From Streptomyces bacillaris (GTDB taxonomy: Bacteria > Actinomycetota > Actinomycetes > Streptomycetales > Streptomycetaceae), in contig NZ_CP029378.1 in the NCBI RefSeq assembly GCF_003268675.1, forward strand, positions 4,402,001 to 4,466,000: a stretch of 64,000 nt of DNA, given 5' to 3'. Shown here piece by piece: positions 1 to 9,138 of this stretch. The translations under genes and the position numbers were made by a program. How positions within the stretch are numbered: the stretch's first letter is position 1; every line of letters starts with the position of its first letter. Below the pieces are notes generated by a model, which saw nothing but the letters and a program-made list of their open reading frames with translations, was not told the origin of the DNA and did not search any database.

Positions 1-1
1 G

Positions 2-1720
2 GACGTCTCCTCCGCCGGTCTCTCCAACCGCGCCGAGGCGCTGCTGTACGCCGCCGACCGCGCCGAGCACGTCGACTCCGTGGTCCGCCCGGCGCTGGAG
101 CGGGGCGCGATCGTCATCTCCGACCGCTACATCGACTCCTCCGTCGCCTACCAGGGCGCGGGCCGCGACCTGGCGCCGACCGAGATCGCCCGGATCTCCC
201 GGTGGGCGACGAGCGGCCTCGTACCGCATCTGACGGTGCTGCTGGACGTCGACCCGCAGACCGCGCGCGAGCGGTTCACGGAGGCGCCGGACCGGTTGGA
301 GTCGGAGCCCGCGGAGTTCCACGAGCGGGTCCGGTCCGGGTTCCTGACCCTGGCCGCCGCAGACCCGACGCGCTACCTGGTGGTGGACTCCGGGCAGGAG
401 CCCGAGGCGATCACCACGGTCGTACGTCACCGGCTTGACCAGCTCCTTCCGCTCTCCGAGGCCGAGATCCAGGCCATCGAGGAGGCCCGGCGCAAGGCCG
501 AGGAGGAGGCGCGGCGCAAGGCGGAGGAAGAGGCCGCCCGCAAGGCCGAGGAGGAGCGCCTGGAGAAGGAGCGCCAGGAGCAGCTCGCCCGGCTGCGCGC
601 CGAGGAGGAGGAGCGCAAGCAGCGCGAGCTGGAGGAGGCGCGGCAGCGCGAGGCCGAGCGCCAGGCGGAGGAGGCCCGGCAGCGCGCCGAGGAGGCCCGC
701 CGCCGCGCCGAGGAGGACCGCCGCCGGCTGGAGGCCGAGGAGCGGGCCCGCGAGGCCGAGCAGGAACGCCTCCGCAAGCAGGCCGAGGAGGAGGCCCGGC
801 AGCGCAAGGAGGCCGAGGCGCTCCGCCTGGAGAAGCAGCGGAAGGCCGAAGAGGCGCTGGTACGGGCCGAGGAGGCCCGCCGGAGGGCCGAGGCGGAGGC
901 CGCGGCGCGTACGGAGGCGGCTCGGGCGGAGGCGGCGCGTACGGAGGCGGAGCGCGCTTCTCGTGACTCCCGGTCCGAGGCGTCCTCGCGGTCGGAGGGG
1001 CACGGGCCGACCGTTCCGGAGAACGAGCTCACGGTGCCCACACCGATCGTGAACCCGAACGAGATCACGCAGCCGGTGCCGACGGCGCGTCCGGGGGCGT
1101 CGCGTCCGGAGGGGGCCGGTTCGGAGGAGTCCGGTGCGGGGGCGTCCCGCCCGGACGACGACGTGACGGCGATGCTGCCGCGGGTCACGGAGGAGGGGCG
1201 CCAGGGCGGTGACGCCGGGGGCGGCCGTGCTGCGCGGGACCCGCGTGCTGCGCGGGACTCCCGTGACGCCGGTGGTGCCCGCAGCGCCTGGGGCGCACGT
1301 GAAGCCGGAGCCTCCGACTCCACCGATCCCCGGGACTCGCGGAACTCGGGAGGTTCACGGGACCCGCGTGCCGTCGGTGCCGCTCCTGACGCCGACGAGA
1401 CTGCCGTGCTGCCGCCCGTACGCGGCGATCAGCCCTCCCGTCCCGCCGACCGGGTGCCCAAGGGCTACTTCCGGGACGAGGCGCCGGACCCCTCCCCGGC
1501 GGAGAGCGAGAACGAGCGCACCCGGGAGCTGCCGCAGATCGAGGACCCGCAGGCGGCCGCCCCGGCGGACGGCGGTTCCCGCAGCCGCCGCAAGCGCCCC
1601 CGTCCGGACTGGGCCGAGGAGACCCCGCTCGACGACCTGCCGACGCTGGCGGACGAACTGCTCGGCGGGCACGACGACGACGGCCCCACCGGCGGCCGGG
1701 GGCGCCGCCCGCGCGGCTGA
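2..1720 (+). CDS. tmk: Thymidylate kinase, C-terminal part of a long fusion protein (5' end outside window)
   Basis: The reading frame is open from base 2, so the gene starts upstream of the window. The first ~130 codons carry the dTMP kinase signatures: the segment SNRAEALLYAADRAEHV, the DRYIDSSVAYQGAGRDL block and a PDRLE lid. The enzyme makes dTDP from dTMP for DNA synthesis. The kinase is followed by ~190 residues of Glu/Ala/Arg-rich, almost uninterrupted charged helix (predicted coiled coil), then ~200 residues of Ser/Gly/Pro/Asp-rich disordered tail ending in an acidic stretch (TLADELLGGHDDDGPTGG). In Streptomyces this kinase is usually the C-terminal part of a long protein with an MFS-like membrane domain; that part would lie upstream (recalled, not visible here). 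holB follows 108 bp downstream. Confidence 0.9.
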   Translation, partial: DVSSAGLSNRAEALLYAADRAEHVDSVVRPALERGAIVISDRYIDSSVAYQGAGRDLAPTEIARISRWATSGLVPHLTVLLDVDPQTARERFTEAPDRLESEPAEFHERVRSGFLTLAAADPTRYLVVDSGQEPEAITTVVRHRLDQLLPLSEAEIQAIEEARRKAEEEARRKAEEEAARKAEEERLEKERQEQLARLRAEEEERKQRELEEARQREAERQAEEARQRAEEARRRAEEDRRRLEAEERAREAEQERLRKQAEEEARQRKEAEALRLEKQRKAEEALVRAEEARRRAEAEAAARTEAARAEAARTEAERASRDSRSEASSRSEGHGPTVPENELTVPTPIVNPNEITQPVPTARPGASRPEGAGSEESGAGASRPDDDVTAMLPRVTEEGRQGGDAGGGRAARDPRAARDSRDAGGARSAWGAREAGASDSTDPRDSRNSGGSRDPRAVGAAPDADETAVLPPVRGDQPSRPADRVPKGYFRDEAPDPSPAESENERTRELPQIEDPQAAAPADGGSRSRRKRPRPDWAEETPLDDLPTLADELLGGHDDDGPTGGRGRRPRG

Positions 1721-1746
1721 CGTACAGGCACACCGACGTCCGGCAT

Positions 1747-1782
1747 CCGGCCCGTCCGCCCCCGAGGGGGTGGGCGGGCCGG
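1747..1782 (+). terminator. G+C-rich hairpin after tmk
   Basis: Two 17-bp arms (1747-1763 and 1766-1782) pair with two mismatches around a 2-base loop. There is no T-run, as is common in Streptomyces. It may attenuate rather than end transcription, because holB follows on the same strand. Confidence 0.4.
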
Positions 1783-1828
1783 ACTGTCAGTGGCGTCCCC
1801 CACAATGGAATCCGAAAGGCGGTGACCG

Positions 1829-3043
1829 ATGACCGTATGGGACGACCTGGTCGGGCAGGACCGGGTGAGGGAGCAGCTCTCCGCCGCCGCCAGGGACGCC
1901 GACGCGCTGGTCACGGCGGTCTCCGACGGCAGGCCGGAGGACCCCGAGGCGCAGGGCTCGAAGATGACCCACGCCTGGCTGTTCACCGGACCGCCGGGTT
2001 CCGGGCGGGCCACCGCCGCCCGGGCCTTCGCCGCCGCGCTCCAGTGCACCAGCCCGGACCGGGCGCTGGGCGGGGAGCCGGGCTGTGGCTTCTGCGACGG
2101 CTGCCACACGAGCCTGATCGGTACGCACGCCGACGTCCAGGTCATCCGCACGGACCTGCTCTCCATCGGTGTGAAGGAGACCCGCGACCTGGTCCGCCGC
2201 GCCCAGCTCTCCCCGGCGGTCGGCCGGTGGCAGGTCATCGTGATGGAGGACGCCGACCGGCTCACCGAGGGCGCGGGCAACGTGCTGCTGAAGGCGGTCG
2301 AGGAGCCTGCGCCGCGCACGGTCTGGCTGCTGTGCGCGCCCTCGCTGGAGGACGTGCTGCCCACGATCCGTTCCCGCTGCCGCCACCTCACCCTGAGCAC
2401 CCCGCCGGTTGAGGCCGTGGCGGACGTCCTGATCCGCCGCGACGGCGTCGACCCGGAGCGCGCCCACGCCGCGGCGCGGGCCACCCAGGGGCACATCGGC
2501 CGGGCGCGCCGGCTGGCCACGGACGAGCGGGCGCGGGCACGCCGGGCGGCGGTGCTCAAGGTTCCGCTGCGGGTCGCCGATGTCGGCGGCTGCCTCAAGG
2601 CGGCCCAGGAGCTGATCGACACGGCCACCGAGGACGCCAAGCAGCAGGCGGAGGAGGTCGACGCCAAGGAGACCGAGGACCTCAAGGCGGCGCTCGGCGC
2701 GGCCGCGGGGGGCCGGATGCCGCGCGGCACGGCGGGGGCGATGAAGGAGCTGGAGGACAAGCAGAAGCGCCGCAAGACGCGTACGCAGCGCGACAGCCTG
2801 GACCTGGCGCTGACCGAGCTGACCGGGTTCTACCGGGATGTGCTGGCGCTCCAGCTCGGTTCGCGGATCGCCATCGCCAATGCGGATGTGCAGGACACGC
2901 TGGACCGGATCGCGGAGTCGTCGACGCCCGCGCAGACGCTGCGCAGGATCGAGGCGGTGATCGCGTGCCGCCGGGCGATGGACCGCAATGTGGCGCCGCT
3001 GCTGGCGGTGGAGGCGATGACGATGTCGTTGAGAGCGGGCTGA
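1829..3043 (+). CDS. holB: DNA polymerase III subunit delta'
   Basis: 404 residues, a clamp-loader AAA+ subunit that helps load the sliding clamp. It opens with MTVWDDLVGQDRV. The Walker A region reads GPPGSGRATA with Arg in place of Lys, so this subunit probably does not hydrolyse ATP, as known for delta'. Zinc-binding cysteines follow (GCGFCDGCHT and the preceding Cys). The Walker B region has VMEDADRLTEGAGNVLLKAVEEP, and the sensor/SRC region is IRSRCRHL. A charged helical insert (about residues 265-320) precedes the C-terminal collar domain. ATG at 1829 fits the conserved family N-terminus. The tmk-holB order is standard for Streptomyces. Confidence 0.93.
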   Translation: MTVWDDLVGQDRVREQLSAAARDADALVTAVSDGRPEDPEAQGSKMTHAWLFTGPPGSGRATAARAFAAALQCTSPDRALGGEPGCGFCDGCHTSLIGTHADVQVIRTDLLSIGVKETRDLVRRAQLSPAVGRWQVIVMEDADRLTEGAGNVLLKAVEEPAPRTVWLLCAPSLEDVLPTIRSRCRHLTLSTPPVEAVADVLIRRDGVDPERAHAAARATQGHIGRARRLATDERARARRAAVLKVPLRVADVGGCLKAAQELIDTATEDAKQQAEEVDAKETEDLKAALGAAAGGRMPRGTAGAMKELEDKQKRRKTRTQRDSLDLALTELTGFYRDVLALQLGSRIAIANADVQDTLDRIAESSTPAQTLRRIEAVIACRRAMDRNVAPLLAVEAMTMSLRAG

Positions 3044-3124
3044 CGGACCTGGGGGGCCCGGCTCCGGTTCACCCGAATGAGCAGGGAATCGGACGACTCG
3101 TCACCTGCCGGATACGCTCCCAGA

Positions 3125-4657
3125 ATGAACACCAGGCGCCTGCTCCGCACCTTCGCCATCGGGATCGGCACGGCCGGTCTGCTCGCCTCCGGTTGCAGCG
3201 GCGGAGGCTCGTCGCCGAGCGCCTCCGCCACCGGCACGGCCGCCCCCGCCGGGCTGGACTCGTACTACGCGCAGAAGCTGAGCTGGCGCGACTGCGGGGT
3301 GGAGGGGTTCGAGTGCGCGACGATGAAGGCGCCGAAGGACTACGACAAGCCGTCCGACGGCGACATCGACCTCGCCGTCTCCCGTAAGAAGGCCACCGGC
3401 CCCGGCAAGCGGATCGGCTCGCTCCTGGTGAACCCGGGCGGCCCCGGCGGCTCCGCGATCGGCTATCTCCAGGGGTACGCGGCGCTCGGCTACCCGGCCC
3501 CGGTGCGCGCCCGCTACGACATGGTGGCCATCGACCCGCGCGGCGTGGCCCGCAGCGAGCCGGTGGAGTGCCTGACGGGCAAGGAGATGGACGCCTACAC
3601 CCAGGTCGACCAGACCCCGGACGACGAGGCGGAGGTCCGGAAGCTCACCGACGCCTTCGAGAAGTTCGCGCAGGGCTGCGAGAAGCGGAGCGGCGAGATC
3701 CTCCCGTACGTCTCCACCGTCGACACGGCCCGCGACATGGACGTGCTGCGCTCCCTGCTGGGCGACGGGAAGCTGAACTACGTCGGCGCCTCGTACGGCA
3801 CGTTCCTGGGCGCCACGTACGCGGACCTCTTCCCGGACCGGGCCGGCCGCCTGGTCCTGGACGGCGCGATGGACCCGTCCCTCCCGGCGGTCGATCTGAA
3901 CCGCGACCAGACGGCGGGGTTCGAGGGGGCGTTCCAGTCCTTCGCCGCCGACTGCGTCAAGCAGCCGGACTGCCCTCTGGGCACGACGTCCACGGCGGAC
4001 GCGGCGACGGCGCTGAAGCAGCTCTTCAAGGACCTGGACGCCGAGCCAATCCCGACGGGCGACGAGGACCGCAAGCTCGGCGAGTCCCTGGCGACGACCG
4101 GAGTGATCGCGGCGATGTACGACGAGGCGGCCTGGCCCCAGCTCCGCGAGGCGCTGGAGGGCGCCCAGCGCAGCGACGGCTCAGGCCTCCTCTCGCTGGC
4201 CGACAGCTACTACGAGCGCGACCTGGACGGGAAGTACGCGAACCTGATGTTCGCCAACGCCGCCGTGAACTGCCTCGACCTCCCGCCCGCCTTCGACGGC
4301 CCCGACGCGGTGGAGAAGGCGGTCCCGGACTTCGAGAAAGCCTCCCCGGTCTTCGGCCGGGGCTTCGCCTGGGCCTCCCTGAACTGCGCCTACTGGCCCA
4401 CCAAGCCCACCGGCACCGCCCACCGCACCGAGGCGAAGGGCGCCGCCCCGATCCTCGTGGTCGGCACCACCCGCGACCCGGCCACCCCCTACAAGTGGTC
4501 CGAGGCCCTCGCCGCCCAGCTCGACTCCGGCACCCTGCTCACCTACGACGGCGACGGCCACACCGCGTACGGCCGGGGCAGCGACTGCATCGACACGGCG
4601 ATCAACACCTACCTCCTGGAGGGCACCCCGCCCACCGACGGCAAGAAGTGCACCTGA
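3125..4657 (+). CDS. Secreted lipoprotein alpha/beta-hydrolase, tripeptidyl-aminopeptidase (TAP/SlpD) type
   Basis: 510 residues from ATG 3125, which places a lipoprotein signal peptide at the N-terminus (positive start, hydrophobic core, lipobox LASGC with Cys24). An in-frame upstream GTG/ATG would put extra residues before the signal peptide and is less likely. The hydrolase fold shows the oxyanion block NPGGPGGS (~103-110), nucleophile Ser223 in GASYG, a late Asp in TTRDPATPYKW and His in GDGHTAYG. The TAP-like C-terminal domain and two late Cys (SDCID, KKCT) fit extracellular aminopeptidases that trim tripeptides from secreted proteins. It acts outside the membrane; the natural substrate is unknown. 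Confidence 0.88.
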   Translation: MNTRRLLRTFAIGIGTAGLLASGCSGGGSSPSASATGTAAPAGLDSYYAQKLSWRDCGVEGFECATMKAPKDYDKPSDGDIDLAVSRKKATGPGKRIGSLLVNPGGPGGSAIGYLQGYAALGYPAPVRARYDMVAIDPRGVARSEPVECLTGKEMDAYTQVDQTPDDEAEVRKLTDAFEKFAQGCEKRSGEILPYVSTVDTARDMDVLRSLLGDGKLNYVGASYGTFLGATYADLFPDRAGRLVLDGAMDPSLPAVDLNRDQTAGFEGAFQSFAADCVKQPDCPLGTTSTADAATALKQLFKDLDAEPIPTGDEDRKLGESLATTGVIAAMYDEAAWPQLREALEGAQRSDGSGLLSLADSYYERDLDGKYANLMFANAAVNCLDLPPAFDGPDAVEKAVPDFEKASPVFGRGFAWASLNCAYWPTKPTGTAHRTEAKGAAPILVVGTTRDPATPYKWSEALAAQLDSGTLLTYDGDGHTAYGRGSDCIDTAINTYLLEGTPPTDGKKCT

Positions 4658-4735
4658 CCTCCCCACACCGGCCCTGACCAGCACAGACGCCCCCGGGGAC
4701 GCGGTGTGCGGAGCACCCCCGGAAACTGTGTAGAC

Positions 4736-4763
4736 TTGGCCCCGCTGCTGATCGCACCATAGT
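4736..4763 (+). promoter_or_regulatory. Possible promoter of tRNA-Thr
   Basis: TTGGCC (4736-4741) and CATAGT (4758-4763) are separated by 16 bp and end 12 bp before the tRNA. The match to the sigma-70 type consensus is partial and positional. Confidence 0.3.
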
Positions 4764-4775
4764 GCGACAGGGCGT

Positions 4776-4849
4776 GCCGCCTTAGCTCAGTTGGCCAGAG
4801 CAACGCACTCGTAATGCGTAGGTCTCGGGTTCGAATCCCGAAGGCGGCT
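4776..4849 (+). tRNA. tRNA-Thr (anticodon CGT)
   Basis: The full cloverleaf can be drawn. The acceptor GCCGCCT pairs with AGGCGGC (4842-4848), with T4849 as discriminator. The D-arm is GCTC...GAGC, the anticodon stem ACGCA/TGCGT has loop CTCGTAA with anticodon CGT at 4810-4812, and the T-arm is TCGGG-TTCGAAT-CCCGA. CCA is not encoded. A perfect terminator starts 6 bp downstream. The tRNA sits at the edge of the low-G+C island, a typical integration position. Confidence 0.97.
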
Positions 4850-4855
4850 CCGATG

Positions 4856-4892
4856 AAACCCCGGGTCAGATAGTCACTGACCCGGGGTTTTT
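4856..4892 (+). terminator. Terminator of tRNA-Thr
   Basis: Perfect 14-bp inverted repeat (4856-4869 and 4877-4890) around a 7-base loop, running into T-rich sequence. The core AAACCCC-G-GGTCAG is nearly repeated in the hairpin at 10464-10493 on the other side of the island. Confidence 0.9.
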
Positions 4893-4961
4893 GATTCCCC
4901 GGTCACCCGAGGAGGGCTTGCGCCCTTGGTGCCGCGGTGGCAGCGCTATGCCGGAACCGAT

Positions 4962-7076
4962 TCAGTTGCCGTCGCCTGTGCTGGACAGCGGTGTCACAGC
5001 ATCGATCACTTGCGTCAGGATTCTGTCTTCGCTGACCGCGATCTGCCACAACCTGGTCCAGGTCTGCTGTGTCAGCACATGCCGGTGGGCAGCTGGGTTA
5101 CGAAAGCTCTGGCTGATCCGCCGCAGGGGTGGGACAAGGTTGCGCACGGCATTCTTGTCCACGCCCGTGGTGTCAAGGTGGGCGAGTACTGCCAGGTGCT
5201 TCGGCTGAGGGTTGCTGATACCGCTGAGACTGTCTTCGATGATGCGGATGACATTGCCGAGTGTTGCTTTCGCGCACTCTCCATGGAGGGTGGTGTCGTG
5301 TGTCGTGGCAGGGGAGATGATGCGGTCGTGCAAAACGCTCTCGATGCTGGCGCACATCCCGATCACAGGGCCGGAGTAGTCGTATCCCGTCCTCCCTCGC
5401 CCGGCATCGGAGTCTGCGAGCAGGGAGAATCCGATGTACTCGGCGGTTGCAAGCATGGCCTGGGCCTGTTCGCCAAGGCTTTGCCAACGCGCGTCACCGA
5501 GCGCCATGCGGACGCGATGACGTGACTGGTTGAGGAGCTGAGGCGGGATCGTGTCTGTACAGGCTTGAAGCTCGGCCTGCTTCGCGCGGTAGAACCGCTC
5601 ACCCTCGTCGTCGGTGGCAGGTCCTTCGTTCGCGTACTGGTCCAGTCGGGGGATGTCGAGCAGGCCAAGGATGGTGGTCGCAAGCGGAGCCAGTGCTTCC
5701 TGGCTTGCCTCAGGTGTGGCAGGGTTGAGCCGGACTGCGTACAGCCGTCCTTCCCCGTCGGCGTCGGAGCCTTCTCTGCCTGGGTCGTGTGCGCGGTAGG
5801 TGTAACCGCTCAGGTTCTCTGTACCGGTCGTATGGAACAGGACCGCGCCGAGCGGGCCGGCGGAGAGGCCGAAGTTGTCAAGGTAGCCGAGGATCTTGTA
5901 CAGCTCCTCTGTCGGCGGGCCGCCACGTTGACGCAGTTTGGGGTCGATCACCGCGAAGCGCTCAGCGGCCGGGTTGTCGCGTCGTACTGTCCGGATGACC
6001 ATGTCGGGCACCCCACCGAGCGGCCTGTTGTCGTCGCGGCGCCAGCGTGCAGGCCGCCCGGGCGCAATGAGAGACAGGGATCGCTGAAAATACAGTTCGA
6101 TCGTTCCCGCGTATTGGTGCCAGGTGTATGCCGGGCGGCCGGTGCGCCAACCCGGGTCCAGCTTTGGTACAGGTACCACGAGCTGCCGGGAGATTTCCGC
6201 TGCCAGCATGTGCAGGCACCACAATTCGAACAAACGGGTGTCGAACCGATCGTCGTAGAAATCCCACTCCAGGTCCCCGGAGTCGACCACGGGCTCGTCG
6301 ACAAGGACACTTTCAACCCAGGCGACCAGCTCCGTATAAGGTGCGGTGTTCGCTATCTCGCGGCGCTGCAGTCGTCGCTTCACTGAGCCGAGCAGGTCGC
6401 GTTCGGCCTTCCGATGGCGCATCCGGGCTGCCGCCGGGACGCATGCCTTCAGCCACGGTAGTTGCAGGGCGCGCTCCAGCGCCTGCCGTTCTTCTTGATA
6501 GCGGCGCTGCTCGGGCCCGTCCGAAGGGATACGGATCGCTGCCACGCATGTGTGTAGCTCGCGCAGAATCCAGCGCGTGGCGTAAGCAGCGAGGACGTTC
6601 TCCGGAGTGCGCTCCGTCCGCTGCACCCTGAGTACTGGATACGTCGGCACATCCGTGACAGCACCGCGCGCCGTCAGGTACCGGCTCACGTCCAGCTGAC
6701 CGGTAACCTGTCCGGTGCTCTCTGCGGCCCGCAGCTCGTACTGGAAGGTTGCTCTGCCCGCGATCTGCTCGAGAATCAGCCGTATGCGCCGAGCGGCTGC
6801 GAGCCCTGCCCGCAGCCGCAGGGCATTCAGCAAGGCATCTGTCGACTCCACGCCGACGTGACCATTTCGGTCGGCGTGGCCGAGCGCCACTTGCGGAGTC
6901 AGTGGCTGGAGCCCTGTAGAGAAGTACCGGCCGACGACTGTGAGAGCGGTGGCGATGGCCGCGCGCCGCGCCACCGTGCTCAGGGCGCCACTGGTAGCGG
7001 CCCCTGTGTGACGCTCCTCGCTGAGATCCCGCTCGAGCCGGCTGGAACCATCGTCCGGCGCTACGGAGGCGTTCAC
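4962..7076 (-). CDS. McrC/DUF2357-like PD-(D/E)xK nuclease with C-terminal HEPN-like domain
   Basis: 704 residues from GTG at 7076-7074. That start overlaps the stop of the ATPase gene as GTGA, so the two are translationally coupled. An upstream in-frame extension would overlap the ATPase gene by 240 bp and is rejected. Residues ~140-250 contain TPENVLAAYATRWILREL, like the PEN motif of DUF2357/McrC proteins. A nuclease core follows: E284 in LFELWCLHML, PD at 357-358 in GGVPDMVIRT, and D378-x-K380 in FAVIDPKLRQ. Residues ~530-704 are helical, with YSGPVIGMCASIE and SFRNPAAHRH; the R659-x4-H664 motif is that of HEPN RNases. Expected role: nuclease partner of the AAA+ protein, cutting DNA that lacks or carries a given modification. 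The HEPN assignment is from motif and helix pattern only. Confidence 0.75.
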   Translation of the reverse strand: MNASVAPDDGSSRLERDLSEERHTGAATSGALSTVARRAAIATALTVVGRYFSTGLQPLTPQVALGHADRNGHVGVESTDALLNALRLRAGLAAARRIRLILEQIAGRATFQYELRAAESTGQVTGQLDVSRYLTARGAVTDVPTYPVLRVQRTERTPENVLAAYATRWILRELHTCVAAIRIPSDGPEQRRYQEERQALERALQLPWLKACVPAAARMRHRKAERDLLGSVKRRLQRREIANTAPYTELVAWVESVLVDEPVVDSGDLEWDFYDDRFDTRLFELWCLHMLAAEISRQLVVPVPKLDPGWRTGRPAYTWHQYAGTIELYFQRSLSLIAPGRPARWRRDDNRPLGGVPDMVIRTVRRDNPAAERFAVIDPKLRQRGGPPTEELYKILGYLDNFGLSAGPLGAVLFHTTGTENLSGYTYRAHDPGREGSDADGEGRLYAVRLNPATPEASQEALAPLATTILGLLDIPRLDQYANEGPATDDEGERFYRAKQAELQACTDTIPPQLLNQSRHRVRMALGDARWQSLGEQAQAMLATAEYIGFSLLADSDAGRGRTGYDYSGPVIGMCASIESVLHDRIISPATTHDTTLHGECAKATLGNVIRIIEDSLSGISNPQPKHLAVLAHLDTTGVDKNAVRNLVPPLRRISQSFRNPAAHRHVLTQQTWTRLWQIAVSEDRILTQVIDAVTPLSSTGDGN

Positions 7077-8941
7077 GGTGTGTGGTGGGGGTCGGCCAGA
7101 TGGCGCAGGGCCCGAGCCGCAGCGGTGAAGCCCTGGGCCTCGAAGAGCTCGACGAATGTCTGCCATTCGTTGCCTACGCCTGCCATCTGCGGCACCATGC
7201 GGTCGGCCACGGCATCGTCGAGCACGGTCGCCAGGTCTCCGGCCGGATTGCTTGCCCACTGGAGCAGCATCAGACGCAGGACATCCACTACCTGGGCGGT
7301 GCCCACCGGCCAACCCGGTCCTGTATCGGGCTGTCGCAGCCCGTCGACGATGCTCTGCAAACGCTTCATCTCAGTCTGGGACGCCTCCCTCGCCTCTTCC
7401 AGCGAACCGGGGCGGAGGACCTGACCGTAGGTAGTGCTCAGCCAGCGATGGGCCGATGCGAGAGCCTGGCAAAGCTCGTCAGTGAGTTCCTGCTGGGAGC
7501 TCGCGCGCTCCGTGGGCACTCCGACGGTGATGAACTGAAAGCGTCGGGTCAGGCCCTGCGAGATCTGGTTGACGAAAGAAGTGTCCAGATCGTTCATCGT
7601 GGCGATGATCCGGAAGCGGGCCGGGACCCACAGCTTCTGCCGGCTCGGGGTGGATTCGAACCAGAGCTCCACCGGAGTCTTCTGCAAGTGCTGTGCGTCA
7701 AAGGAGGACAGCACAGTGAACAGAGAGCCGATCGCCTTGTCGATGTCGGCGCGATTGAACTCGTCAATGAACAGCCAGGCTGCCTGATAGCCGGCCAACG
7801 AATCGTCGCTCGCCTCTCCTTCCACATCTGCTCGGCTGTCCTGCTGGACGATGCGGGCACACTGCAGGACGGCACGGGTCACCTCGCCATGGGCTGCAGC
7901 CAGACCTCCGTCGGAGGCCGTGCGGAAGCCACCGACGACGTGATACGGGGACCACTCGCTCGTGGCGGTGGTCCCGATCCAGTCGACCTCGAAGGCATCC
8001 GCAAGCAGTCGCGCCAAAGTGGTCTTGCCGGTTCCGGGTGGTCCCTGGAGTACGAGGTTGCCAACGAGAAGGGCACTCACACAACGCTGTACAAGTCGCT
8101 CTGCATCGGGCAGAACTATGTGCTGACTTGCGAGGCTCTCCAATACCTGACGAGTCAGGGTTTCAATATCCACATCGCGCAGGGAGTGGTGGCATACGCC
8201 TTCTGTCCAGCCGAACCCTTCGTCATCCTGCGCGTCCGCCGTGCTCTTCTGCTGAGGCCTGTGCTCCGGTTCCGGCAGAGCCTCCTGCTCGTGAGCCGGT
8301 GCCCCGGTGCGACGGCTGGGGGCTTGAGACTGATGCATGGGTGCTTCGATCAGATCGGGACTCCACTCCGGCTCACCCAGGACGGGGTGCTTCAGCATCC
8401 TGTTCGAAGTAATTCGTATAAATTCATCTTGGCTCAGCCCGATTTGGTGACGGGCTACTTGGTGCAACTTCTCTCGGGACGGCTCTTCGTGCCAGTCGTG
8501 ATTGCGGGTGAGGAACAGGGCCAGTGCGTCCCGACCGGGGAGCGTCGTGTTGCCGATTCCTTTCAGCAGGATATCGATGGCATCGTCCCGCAAGCCGTGC
8601 TTGAAGTGCTCCTTATTGAACAAAACCCGCTGTCTGCCGCTGCGGGTCCCGGTGTTCCAAACAGTGGACCGGCCGGAGTCGGCGATCTTCAACCAGCGGC
8701 TGACGGAGTCGGGTGCCACGAATGGATTGATACGGCCGTGCTCCCTGCTGTCGGGCAGCAGTACGAAGAGGTCCTCCACGGCCTGGTTGGCGCCCTGGAT
8801 GGTGTTCGAATAGCCTGCCGCCTTGACTCGGCAAGCGGCCAGGAAATTGGACATCCAATTCGACCGGTGCTTGTTGCCCCCGGCGTGCTCGGCCAGCTGA
8901 AGCAGCGCTTCTTCCAGCGCCTCCTGCGAACAACGTGGCAT
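7073..8941 (-). CDS. McrB-like AAA+ ATPase (restriction motor)
   Basis: 622 residues. Start ATG 8941 has a GGGGAG ribosome site 5-6 bases upstream. The N-terminal ~200 residues are unassigned and probably recognise DNA, followed by a Pro/Glu/Gln-rich linker (~200-245). The AAA+ module shows Walker A GPPGTGKT (300-307), Walker B LFIDEFNRAD (390-399), sensor IIATMNDLD (445-453) and the Arg-finger region GLTRRFQF (463-470). IDExNRA together with TMN and xRRF is the pattern of McrB/MoxR-type ATPases; McrB itself uses GTP, and the nucleotide here cannot be told from sequence. It is followed by the nuclease gene with a 4-base overlap and is divergent from the methyltransferase across a 197-bp control region. 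Confidence 0.82.
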   Translation of the reverse strand: MPRCSQEALEEALLQLAEHAGGNKHRSNWMSNFLAACRVKAAGYSNTIQGANQAVEDLFVLLPDSREHGRINPFVAPDSVSRWLKIADSGRSTVWNTGTRSGRQRVLFNKEHFKHGLRDDAIDILLKGIGNTTLPGRDALALFLTRNHDWHEEPSREKLHQVARHQIGLSQDEFIRITSNRMLKHPVLGEPEWSPDLIEAPMHQSQAPSRRTGAPAHEQEALPEPEHRPQQKSTADAQDDEGFGWTEGVCHHSLRDVDIETLTRQVLESLASQHIVLPDAERLVQRCVSALLVGNLVLQGPPGTGKTTLARLLADAFEVDWIGTTATSEWSPYHVVGGFRTASDGGLAAAHGEVTRAVLQCARIVQQDSRADVEGEASDDSLAGYQAAWLFIDEFNRADIDKAIGSLFTVLSSFDAQHLQKTPVELWFESTPSRQKLWVPARFRIIATMNDLDTSFVNQISQGLTRRFQFITVGVPTERASSQQELTDELCQALASAHRWLSTTYGQVLRPGSLEEAREASQTEMKRLQSIVDGLRQPDTGPGWPVGTAQVVDVLRLMLLQWASNPAGDLATVLDDAVADRMVPQMAGVGNEWQTFVELFEAQGFTAAARALRHLADPHHTP

Positions 8942-9138
8942 CTGCTCCCCCTGTCTGGCCGCGTGCCTGCGGCGGTCGATCGGTCTGTGGGTGGCGCCCT
9001 CCCTGCCCTGGTGCTACACGGAAGGGCGCCACGGCACCGACACAGACTAGCGGGACAGCGGCGTCCGTATCCTGGTCGGGTCGGCGCCTGCGGTAGGGTT
9101 CGACCGTCGATACCACATATGTTACAGAGGGGAACGCT

